Shown: positions 9,007-15,735 of the stretch, piece after piece
How positions within the stretch are numbered: position 1 is the stretch's first letter
Layout: each line of letters starts with the position of its first letter
Assembly (NCBI GenBank): GCA_016699695.1
Contig: CP065006.1
Coordinates: 2,356,001 to 2,420,000, forward strand
Direction: 5' to 3'
DNA from: Bacteroidota bacterium
GTDB taxonomy: Bacteria > Bacteroidota > Bacteroidia > Bacteroidales > UBA10428
Length of the DNA stretch: 64,000 nt
Program-made: the position numbers and the translations under genes
Notes under the pieces: model-generated
What the model was told of the DNA's origin: nothing
The model's database searches: none
What the model saw: the letters and a program-made list of their open reading frames with translations, nothing else

Positions 9007-9438
9007 TTATTGTTTTTGAAGAATGTTAACCATCGGGCCGAAAAACCACCATTCTACATGCTGGCCTTTACGAGTGTATATGGCAGCAACGATGGTGCCT
9101 GTTAATTCAAGAATGTTAAAAATAATCACAGTAATCACATAGGCAATGTAATTGTTGGTAAGCGGATTATCCTTAAAAACTATGCTCAAACCCCATACAA
9201 TGGCCGTGCTGTTCATTAAAAAAACCCCTAGTTGCGAAAACAATGCCTGCTTGCAGTGCCACTTTACAAAGCCGCTGCTTTTAAGGTTGTTCAGGAAGAA
9301 AATAAGGGTAGCTATAAGGTTGATTATTGGTAGTGGCAATCCGGCAATGATAGCCACCAGCGACATTAGGTAGGCATTCGAAGCTTTTTCGGCTTCGGCT
9401 TCGTTAGGTTTATAAGGGTAATCCTTTATTTCTATCAT
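9007..9438 (-). CDS. DUF4870-type small membrane protein
   Basis: A 143-residue integral membrane protein with three to four helices. It resembles the DUF4870/Tic20-like group: a helix with LPLPIINLIATLIFF, then a region with WHCKQALFSQ and two further helices. Function is unknown. It overlaps the upstream DUF2752 gene by 4 bp and is 3 bp from the M48 protease gene, so these form one leftward transcription unit. Confidence 0.7.
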   Translation of the reverse strand: MIEIKDYPYKPNEAEAEKASNAYLMSLVAIIAGLPLPIINLIATLIFFLNNLKSSGFVKWHCKQALFSQLGVFLMNSTAIVWGLSIVFKDNPLTNNYIAYVITVIIFNILELTGTIVAAIYTRKGQHVEWWFFGPMVNILQKQ

Positions 9439-9845
9439 AATTGTTTTACTATGTTCCAGATCCAGTTTGCCAGCACCATTGCAATGGCTAGGACTGTAAT
9501 TGTTGGTTTTTTAAGTAGTGTCTCAGCCTTCACATAAAGTTTTAAAAATCGGTCTTTTTTCTGAAAGTAATCGAAAATAACCATTACAGGTGCTACTATC
9601 AGCAATAAAGCTGCAATAAACCCTAAGGGATTCGTGAGTAAAGCAGCTGTTAAGTTGCCTTGCGCCAAAAAACTTACCGAGCGTGTAGTACCGCAGGCAG
9701 GACAAGGCTGTCCGCTTACTGCCTTAAAAAAACACAAGCTCCTTATCTCCTGGGCTGGGTTTGTGTAAAAAAGTTGAAAAAAAACCAGGCTGTAACCGAC
9801 CAGTGCAAAAGCCATTACCAGTAAATACAACCTGTTCCTATTCAT
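9435..9845 (-). CDS. DUF2752 domain membrane protein
   Basis: 136 residues with three predicted helices (about 7-26, 66-87 and 113-131). The family signature GQPCPACGTTRS near 45-56 precedes the second helix. The invariant Cys-Pro-x-Cys-Gly loop identifies DUF2752, a widespread family of unknown role. The gene overlaps the following DUF4870 gene by 4 bp and follows the TM2 gene by 6 bp. Confidence 0.85.
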   Translation of the reverse strand: MNRNRLYLLVMAFALVGYSLVFFQLFYTNPAQEIRSLCFFKAVSGQPCPACGTTRSVSFLAQGNLTAALLTNPLGFIAALLLIVAPVMVIFDYFQKKDRFLKLYVKAETLLKKPTITVLAIAMVLANWIWNIVKQL

Positions 9846-9851
9846 TCACTT

Positions 9852-10187
9852 TTATAAAATGGTTTGAAGTTTTTCCATGTTCACCTCGCGCGTACGGCCC
9901 ATGATTAAAAACCAGTCTACAATGGTCCATACATAAAGGCCCCCACAAGTTAAAAGCTTGGCGACTCCAAGTCCGGTATCGCCAATAATAAAGCGGTCAA
10001 TACCAAATGTTCCAGCAAATAAAGAAACAATTATTGAAATGGTAGGGTCTTTAAATCCTGCTGAATGCAGCATAGTAAACCTTGAATCGTCTGCAGCGAG
10101 CATGCGTTCTCGTATGGCTGGGATTTGATAGCTTTCGAAGAATTTGCTATGGGTCATTAAAAACATGTCAACTTTTGAAGCTTCCAT
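9852..10187 (-). CDS. TM2 domain-containing protein
   Basis: Small membrane protein with a C-terminal TM2 module: two helices around a Gly-rich turn, with FGIDRFIIGDTGLG, then KLLTCGG and IVDWFLIMG. I place the start at 10187 (MEASKVD, 111 aa). A longer reading from 10253 would add a 22-residue aromatic leader unlike the family. It is the first gene of the TM2-DUF2752-DUF4870-M48 cluster. Function of bacterial TM2 proteins is unknown. Confidence 0.8.
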   Translation of the reverse strand: MEASKVDMFLMTHSKFFESYQIPAIRERMLAADDSRFTMLHSAGFKDPTISIIVSLFAGTFGIDRFIIGDTGLGVAKLLTCGGLYVWTIVDWFLIMGRTREVNMEKLQTIL

Positions 10188-10344
10188 AATAAAAGGATTT
10201 AAGTGGTAGAAATATTTCAAATTAAAGAAACAGGTTTTAATTTTTATCTCCAAATACTGCCGTCTATATTTTAATCAGAAAGCGATGACTTCCGGCATTT
10301 TTTTTATCTTCACCGGTAGAACTAATCCAATACCATACTACATC

Positions 10345-10875
10345 ATGAACACAAAAATATTACTAGGGATATTGTTACTTTCCACTTTTAGTCTGGCTTG
10401 GTCGCAGAAGAGCATTGAACCGCAAGTTGAATTGAAAAGTTCCGATGTCGACAAGTTTATTTCGAGCTACCCTGCCATTAAAGCAGATTTCGAACAGCAT
10501 GGTTATGAGATTGGCATTAGCAACGATTTCGATGCCTTTGTGGCCTCTCTCGAGGGATACGAAGAAGGGAATACCCTTGTCCAGAAACATGGCTATGCCG
10601 ATTTCACCGAATGGATTTCCATTACCTGGACCATTGTAGTAAGCTATGCTGCCATCATGCTCGAAGAAAAAGGAATGCCCGAATATCAGGATGCTTTGAG
10701 AACCATCGACAACGATTCTACCCTCACAGCCGACCAGAAAGAGATGGCGAAGGAAAAACTCAGTCAGGTGATGGCTGCCATTGAAAGTGGTTTCCAGCCT
10801 GTGGCTGTCGAGGGCAACAGGCAGGTCCTTCATCCTTATCTGCAACCACTAAAAATTCTCTTTATAGGGGATTAA
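10345..10875 (+). CDS. Hypothetical secreted protein
   Basis: 176 residues from the ATG at 10345, which begins a clear signal peptide (MNTKILLGILLLSTFSLAWSQ). The mature part is hydrophilic, mostly alpha-helical by composition and rich in Glu and Asp, without cysteines or known motifs. I cannot assign a family. An in-frame ATG at 10285 would put an odd leader before the signal peptide and is rejected. It stands alone between divergent and downstream glycosyltransferase genes. Confidence 0.7.
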   Translation: MNTKILLGILLLSTFSLAWSQKSIEPQVELKSSDVDKFISSYPAIKADFEQHGYEIGISNDFDAFVASLEGYEEGNTLVQKHGYADFTEWISITWTIVVSYAAIMLEEKGMPEYQDALRTIDNDSTLTADQKEMAKEKLSQVMAAIESGFQPVAVEGNRQVLHPYLQPLKILFIGD

Positions 10876-10971
10876 ATCTTAGTGGAAGTTGTCTTTCTGA
10901 AGTGCTGTTTTTCTTTTTTGGCTCTCCTGCAACCAACCACAGCAATTTTTACGAGAGCACAGAAATAAAAT

Positions 10972-10979
10972 TATCTTTG
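10972..10979 (+). promoter_or_regulatory. Bacteroidota-type -7 element for the glycosyltransferase pair
   Basis: TATCTTTG is a full match to TAnnTTTG and lies 23 bp before the ATG of the family 9 glycosyltransferase at 11003. A T-rich tract about 20 bp upstream may serve as the -33 region. Confidence 0.5.
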
Positions 10980-11002
10980 CGGCATAAAACTATCAAGCCA
11001 TT

Positions 11003-12094
11003 ATGTTCGAATCTATCAAGTTCGATTGCAGGTACTTCAGGGGACATATTCCCTGTCAACCCAATAAGTTGAGAAACAAAATCTGCAACAGTTGTGACGA
11101 ATACCTTCCTTTTTCAAAAAAAATACTCATTATCAAGCTTGGTGCCATCGGCGATGTAATCCGTTCTACACCCCTGGCGGTAAAATACCGCAAGCTTTAT
11201 CCCGGATGCCACATTACCTGGCTTACTCATTTTTCCGATGTATTGCCTACCGAAGAAATCAACCAAATTTATACTTTCGATTTCCTTTCGTACTACAAAA
11301 TAAAAAACAGTCGGTTCGATATTGCCATTAACCTCGACAAAGACCCCGAGGCCATTGCTTTGCTTGCTGAAGTTTCTGCCAGCGAAAAGTATGGGTTTAT
11401 TTTAAACAACAATCATCTCGATGCCGCAACCCCTGCCGCACAGCATAAAATTGTTACCGGTCTTTTCGATGGTGTATCAAAAGAAAATACCAAAAGCTAC
11501 CTCGAAGAGATTTTTGAAATCTGTCATTTGGATTTTCAGGGTGAGCCTTACCTGCTTAATTACAACCAGGAGTATGCTCAAAAATGGGAAGTGTTGAAGG
11601 TACAGGCGGGTAGCAAAAAGATTATAGGACTTAACACCGGTTGCGGCGAACGTTGGAAAACACGCCTGTGGCCCAAAGATTATTGGATTTCGTTTATTGG
11701 CTTGTTGACCCGTGCTGGGTATTACCCTGTGTTGCTTGGAGGCCCTGCAGAAGACTCTCAGAACCGCTCCCTGTCTGAAGCCACAGGAGCTTTTTATCCG
11801 GGTACTTTTTCGCTCGCAGAATTTATTGCACTTACTTCGAACTGCGATGCCATTGTAACCCAGGTATCAATGATGATGCACATAGCTACCGGATTAAAGA
11901 AGCCCATGGTGCTGTTCAACAACATTTTTAACAAGCACGAATTTGAACTTTATAAGCGTGGTGTAATTGTTGAGCCTTCGTCTGGCTGCGACTGTTTTTA
12001 CGGCAATACCTGCAAGCGAGAAAGAAACTGCATGCACGACCTGTTGCCTGAAACAGCCTTCGAAGCTCTCGAATCGTTAAAACACCTGATATGA
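11003..12094 (+). CDS. Family 9 glycosyltransferase (heptosyltransferase-like) with Cys-rich ends
   Basis: Probably transfers a sugar, possibly a heptose, in lipopolysaccharide core or surface glycan synthesis. The GT9 N-terminal nucleotide-fold motif IIKLGAIGDVIRSTPL begins near residue 45, and the C-terminal half has GLNTGCGERWKTRLWP and GGPAED. Unusually, about 40 residues precede the fold and carry four cysteines (C9, C18, C28, C31). Near the C-terminus a second group, GCDCFYGNTC, contains further cysteines. These could form a metal site or disulfides. Its stop overlaps the next start by 4 bp (ATGA), so it is coupled to the GT4 gene. Confidence 0.85.
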   Translation: MFESIKFDCRYFRGHIPCQPNKLRNKICNSCDEYLPFSKKILIIKLGAIGDVIRSTPLAVKYRKLYPGCHITWLTHFSDVLPTEEINQIYTFDFLSYYKIKNSRFDIAINLDKDPEAIALLAEVSASEKYGFILNNNHLDAATPAAQHKIVTGLFDGVSKENTKSYLEEIFEICHLDFQGEPYLLNYNQEYAQKWEVLKVQAGSKKIIGLNTGCGERWKTRLWPKDYWISFIGLLTRAGYYPVLLGGPAEDSQNRSLSEATGAFYPGTFSLAEFIALTSNCDAIVTQVSMMMHIATGLKKPMVLFNNIFNKHEFELYKRGVIVEPSSGCDCFYGNTCKRERNCMHDLLPETAFEALESLKHLI

Positions 12095-13209
12095 AAATAG
12101 CCCTGCTTTCTACTTTTTACCCTTATCGTGGTGGTATTGCCCAGTTTAATGCCTCCATTTACAAGGAACTTGAAAAAGAGCATGAGGTGAAGGCTTTTAC
12201 CTTTTCTGTTCAATATCCTGGTTTTTTGTTCCCCGGTGAAACGCAATATGTCACCGAGGCTGACAAGGCAATTCAAATTGAAAGCCATCGGGTGTTAAAT
12301 ACTATCAATCCAATTTCTTATTACTCTGCAGCACGGGCGATTAAAAAATTTCAGCCCGACCTGCTTATCATGAAGTATTGGATGTCCTTTTTTGGGCCAT
12401 CGCTGGGCTTTGTTGCTGGAAGCATGAAAAAACATTGCAAAGTTATTACCATACTCGACAATGTAATTCCACACGAAAAGCGGTTTTTTGATACAGCATT
12501 TACCAAGTACTTTTTAAAACGCAACAAAGGTTTTGTGTCCATGAGCCATTCGGTAACTGCCGATTTGCTTAGTCTGAAACCCGATGCCCGCTATACCTAT
12601 TTGCCACATCCGCTTTACGACCACTTCGGAGCTAAAGTCGATAAGCTTGCAGCCCAGTCCCTGCTTGGGTTGAAATCCGGGAAAAAGACACTCTTATTTT
12701 TTGGAATCATCAGAAAATACAAAGGCCTTGATGTACTCTTGCAGGCATTCGAAAAGCTCGACGATTCCTATCAACTTGTCATTGCCGGGGAGGCTTATGA
12801 TGATTTTGAAAAATACCGGCTACTCATTCAAAGTTCATCCTTGAAAAACAACATATATCTCTTTAACCGCTACATAGGCGACGAAGAAGTGCCTGTATTT
12901 TTCTCGGCAGCCGATGTGTGTGTGTTGCCCTACCGATCGGCTACGCAAAGCGGAATTACATCCATATCGTATCATTTCGAATTGCCACTGGTTGCTACCA
13001 AAGTGGGTGGCTTGCATGAAATTGTGAAACATAACGAAACAGGAATTATTGCCGAGGCTTGCGAACCAGGCTTGATTGCTCAGGCGCTGAAAGATTATTT
13101 TTCGGCAGGCCAACCCGAAAAATTCCGGAGCAATATCAGGAAATTGAAAGAAGAACTTTCGTGGAGAAGTTTCACCCAAAAATTAGTATCCTTCAGCTCC
13201 GGTTTGTAA
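12091..13209 (+). CDS. Family 4 glycosyltransferase
   Basis: GT-B fold retaining glycosyltransferase, likely cytoplasmic-membrane associated, in surface polysaccharide synthesis. The N-terminus has the STFYPYRGGIAQF acceptor-site motif. The C-terminal half has FGIIRKYKGLDVLLQAF, VIAGEAYDDF and the donor-binding region around LPYRSATQSGITSIS with HEIVKHNETG. At 372 residues it is full length. It is translationally coupled to the GT9 gene, so the two probably act one after the other on the same glycan. Confidence 0.9.
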   Translation: MKIALLSTFYPYRGGIAQFNASIYKELEKEHEVKAFTFSVQYPGFLFPGETQYVTEADKAIQIESHRVLNTINPISYYSAARAIKKFQPDLLIMKYWMSFFGPSLGFVAGSMKKHCKVITILDNVIPHEKRFFDTAFTKYFLKRNKGFVSMSHSVTADLLSLKPDARYTYLPHPLYDHFGAKVDKLAAQSLLGLKSGKKTLLFFGIIRKYKGLDVLLQAFEKLDDSYQLVIAGEAYDDFEKYRLLIQSSSLKNNIYLFNRYIGDEEVPVFFSAADVCVLPYRSATQSGITSISYHFELPLVATKVGGLHEIVKHNETGIIAEACEPGLIAQALKDYFSAGQPEKFRSNIRKLKEELSWRSFTQKLVSFSSGL

Positions 13210-13220
13210 ACACTTTATTT

Positions 13221-13317
13221 GAAAGCGGGTACGCGGGTAAATACCCCGCCTATTGAGGCGAATAAAATAAAATCCTTTACAGATACCCCGTCAGCTTTAT
13301 GCGGGGAGCTTCATTTG
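13221..13317. repeat. Dispersed 97-bp palindromic repeat, copy A
   Basis: A 97-bp GC-rich unit that recurs at 56549-56645 with the same length and 7 substitutions (about 93% identity). It contains small inverted repeats: GCGGGTAAATACCCCGC, a CGCCT..GAGGCG-type hairpin and CCCCG..CGGGG near the right end, joined by an AT-rich spacer. It lies in the convergent gap between the GT4 and DMT transporter genes and overlaps the last few bases of the latter. Confidence 0.85.
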
Positions 13318-14189
13318 CCGCGTGTGAAATGCACCAGGTAAATTCCCCCTACGATAACAATGCCTCCGGTAATTTGCCAGAGTGAAAAAATTTCGCCTAA
13401 CATAAAAGTGGCAATAATGGCTGTCATTACCGGTTGGCCCAGCAGGGTGGGAGATACAACCGAAGCCGGTAAATGCCCTTGCGAATAATTAATCATGAAC
13501 CAACCGGCAACCTGAATTCCTAAGCCCATAGCCAGCCAGTACCCCCATGTTTGGGTGGAATACCCGGTAAATTCGAGTTGAAAAAACAAGGCGTAAATAA
13601 AGGAAGTTACCGTAGTAGCTACTGTGCTGAGGTACAAAAAGGCAAGGGTGTTGAGGTGTTTTCGACCAGGTTGGGTGCATAACTGGTACCCACTGTAAAA
13701 AATACCTGCAAATAGTCCATAGACGATACCTTTCAGCGTTGCCCCAGGAGAGAGAATGTCTTTCCCGATGAGGCACATTACGCCAATTACTGCCAATATT
13801 ACCCCAACCCAGAACCAGACATTCTGTTTTTCCTTAAAAAAAAGAATAGCGCCTATGCCAACCCAAATAGGAGCCAGGTTGCCTGTAAGTGTAGGAAGGG
13901 TAGCATTACTGGCCATGATGCCGCTTGTCCAGAATGCCATATCGGTGGCTAAAAATACGCCCGCCAGTATTGCAAACAACATACCTCGCCGCGGCAGGAG
14001 GAGTTTACCGCGAAAAAAGGCCACCAGAAAGATTGGGGTAAGTGCCAGAGCACCAATAAGCATACGGTAAAAAGTGGTTATTATGCCTGGTGCATCTGCC
14101 AGCTTAATGAGTATGGGTGATACCCCCAGCAACATTAAGCCAGAAAAAAGGGCAGGGTAGGCATTACGGGGAATGGTTTGATTGTTCAC
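13311..14189 (-). CDS. DMT-superfamily (EamA) transporter
   Basis: Ten-helix drug/metabolite-type permease with two EamA halves, one over residues about 8-140 and the other over about 150-288. Each half ends in a helix pair typical of the fold. The 292-residue length is normal. Substrate cannot be read from the sequence. It is monocistronic and read leftward, with its last bases inside the 97-bp repeat. An IS3-family element lies just upstream of its promoter. Confidence 0.9.
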   Translation of the reverse strand: MNNQTIPRNAYPALFSGLMLLGVSPILIKLADAPGIITTFYRMLIGALALTPIFLVAFFRGKLLLPRRGMLFAILAGVFLATDMAFWTSGIMASNATLPTLTGNLAPIWVGIGAILFFKEKQNVWFWVGVILAVIGVMCLIGKDILSPGATLKGIVYGLFAGIFYSGYQLCTQPGRKHLNTLAFLYLSTVATTVTSFIYALFFQLEFTGYSTQTWGYWLAMGLGIQVAGWFMINYSQGHLPASVVSPTLLGQPVMTAIIATFMLGEIFSLWQITGGIVIVGGIYLVHFTRGK

Positions 14190-14208
14190 TCAATTTGCAA
14201 ATTTGGGT

Positions 14209-14216
14209 CGAATTTA
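14209..14216 (-). promoter_or_regulatory. Possible -7 element for the DMT transporter gene
   Basis: The minus strand reads TAAATTCG, fitting the TAnnTTCG variant of the Bacteroidota -7 element, 19 bp before the start at 14189. The insertion sequence begins about 38 bp further upstream and may have removed the -33 side. Confidence 0.35.
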
Positions 14217-14269
14217 GGGTATTTTTTGCACTGTAGCTTTGATCCTGCAATAGTTTTCCGGACATTTTA

Positions 14270-15094
14270 TTAAGCCACTAATTGATTTATTAAAATCTCT
14301 TTTTTGTTTCTTATTGATGTTTTTATTGTCGTATGAATCCTGTTTACATTATACCATGCCTCAATGTATTCGAATACAGACAATTGAGCTTCTTCGAAAG
14401 TTTTAAAACTGTTTTGATAAACAAGCTCAACTTTCAGTGTCTTAAAGAAACTTTCAGCAACAGCGTTATCCCAACAATCCCCTTTACGGCTCATGCTTCT
14501 TTCGACAAGTTTGTAGGATGCGAGTAATTCTTTAAACTCATTGCAGGCATATTGAACACCACGGTCAGAATGAAAAATAAGCACCTGGGTTATAGGGCGG
14601 TTCCTGACCGCCATCATCCAGGCCGGAATGGTTGTATGAATTGCCTTTAAAGATCTGCTAAATGCCCAACCAATTACTTTTCTATCATAAAGATCTATTA
14701 TAACCGTCAAATAGAGCCACCCTTGCCAGGTTTTAATATAAGTGATATCCGACACCCACACCTGCGCTCTTCTGGTCACCGTAAAGTCTCTATTGAGCTT
14801 ATTTTCCACCACAGGGTAATGATGTCTGGAGTCAGTTGTAACAACCCACTTCTTACGAATAATGCTCTGCAAATGTTGTTTTTTCATTAACCGGGCTACT
14901 CTTTGTCTTGACACAGGGATCCCTTCTTCCAAAAGTGCTATTGTAACCCTGGGGCTGCCATAGGTCTTTTTGCTGAACTCGTAAATCCTTTTTATGCGAT
15001 TTGATAAATCTTCGTTCTCGATATCCCGCTTCCCGGGCTTACGAATCAGCCAACTGTAATATGAACTCCTGCTTACTTTTAATACTTTACACAT
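14270..15094 (-). CDS. IS3-family transposase OrfB (DDE integrase)
   Basis: Catalytic half of the IS3 transposase, 274 residues from its own ATG. It has an N-terminal HTH_21 segment and the rve integrase core with the DDE triad: Asp in VWVSDITYIKT, Asp in IFHSDRGVQYA and Glu in DNAVAESFFKTLK. The frame is also open upstream of the ATG into orfA, so the active form is likely an OrfAB fusion made by a -1 shift in the A7 run (T7 at 15175-15181). No internal stop is seen; the copy looks functional. Confidence 0.93.
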   Translation of the reverse strand: MCKVLKVSRSSYYSWLIRKPGKRDIENEDLSNRIKRIYEFSKKTYGSPRVTIALLEEGIPVSRQRVARLMKKQHLQSIIRKKWVVTTDSRHHYPVVENKLNRDFTVTRRAQVWVSDITYIKTWQGWLYLTVIIDLYDRKVIGWAFSRSLKAIHTTIPAWMMAVRNRPITQVLIFHSDRGVQYACNEFKELLASYKLVERSMSRKGDCWDNAVAESFFKTLKVELVYQNSFKTFEEAQLSVFEYIEAWYNVNRIHTTIKTSIRNKKEILINQLVA

Positions 15095-15126
15095 CTTCTC
15101 AATGGGAAATATGGAGTCATTTAACC

Positions 15127-15456
15127 TTATAAACTGGAATATTTGCCATCGTTCTTGGAGAAAATGCTTACAGCTTTTTTTAAGATGTCGCGCTCTAGCT
15201 GTGCATCACGAAGCTCTTTCTTTAATCTTGCGATTTCTTTTTGCTCATCGGTCAGAATCTTATTGCCCTGACCAGGAAAGCTCGCACCTCTATGAAGCTC
15301 TGCCTCTCTTCGCCATCGGTAGATCAGATCGGCACTTATATCCAGTTCGGATGCCAGTGCAGATATGTCTTCCCGATTATAACTGAGTTCAATAACCATC
15401 TGTTTAAACTCACGATCAAATCTTCTTCTTTGTCTCATATCCGTTAAATTAAGCAT
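15127..15456 (-). CDS. IS3-family transposase OrfA (DNA-binding)
   Basis: 109-residue HTH_Tnp_1 protein. It contains a helix-turn-helix at about residues 20-55 (FKQMVIELSYNRED, then DLIYRWRREAE) and a C-terminal leucine-zipper-like coiled coil (about 68-100) used for multimerisation. Near the end, codons TTA AAA AAA GCT provide an A_AAA_AAA slippery site. A -1 shift there enters an open frame that leads directly into OrfB. The zero-frame product stops 19 codons after the site. Confidence 0.9.
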   Translation of the reverse strand: MLNLTDMRQRRRFDREFKQMVIELSYNREDISALASELDISADLIYRWRREAELHRGASFPGQGNKILTDEQKEIARLKKELRDAQLERDILKKAVSIFSKNDGKYSSL

Positions 15457-15591
15457 TTTAGCTTAACTTACTGTCCGGATAAAAATAGCAGTTCCACTCT
15501 TTAACCTTTTGTTATATTCGATGATAATTAATAACTTAAGCTAATCTATTCTGAATGGAATGAGCAAATTGATTTTATTGGTTGTATTCAA

Positions 15592-15718
15592 CTTACGATA
15601 CGCGCACCGCGCTGGAAATAAGGGTGAAAATTTACAAATTCCTGGCTGGCGAATTAAATCCACCAAGTCCTATTAAATCATTGGAAGCCCTGAGAAAAGC
15701 GGCCTACCGATTCTAACC
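15592..15718 (+). pseudogene. Possible remnant of a coding sequence between IS3 and a receptor gene
   Basis: The 250 bp between the insertion sequence and the receptor gene at 15736 hold no intact gene. One frame is open for about 42 codons, with a protein-like composition (segments such as YDTRTALEIRVKIYKFL and IKSLEALRKAAYRF). It ends in TAA at 15716-15718 and is blocked upstream by a TGA near 15570. It has no start codon of its own. It may be the tail of a decayed gene; the family is not recognised. Confidence 0.3.
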
Positions 15719-15735
15719 TCACCACATTTAAAAGA

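Larger units (their letters stand above)
14254..15483 (-). mobile_element. IS3-family insertion sequence
   Basis: About 1.23 kb with orfA and orfB read leftward and partly inverted ends. The octamer TCCGGACA faces inward at both ends (14257-14264 and the complement of 15472-15479), with TTAAGC matching again a few bases further in. The pentamer AATAG lies just outside both ends (14249-14253 and 15484-15488) and may be the target duplication. That requires a one-base difference between the two termini, so the exact ends are tentative. Confidence 0.75.
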
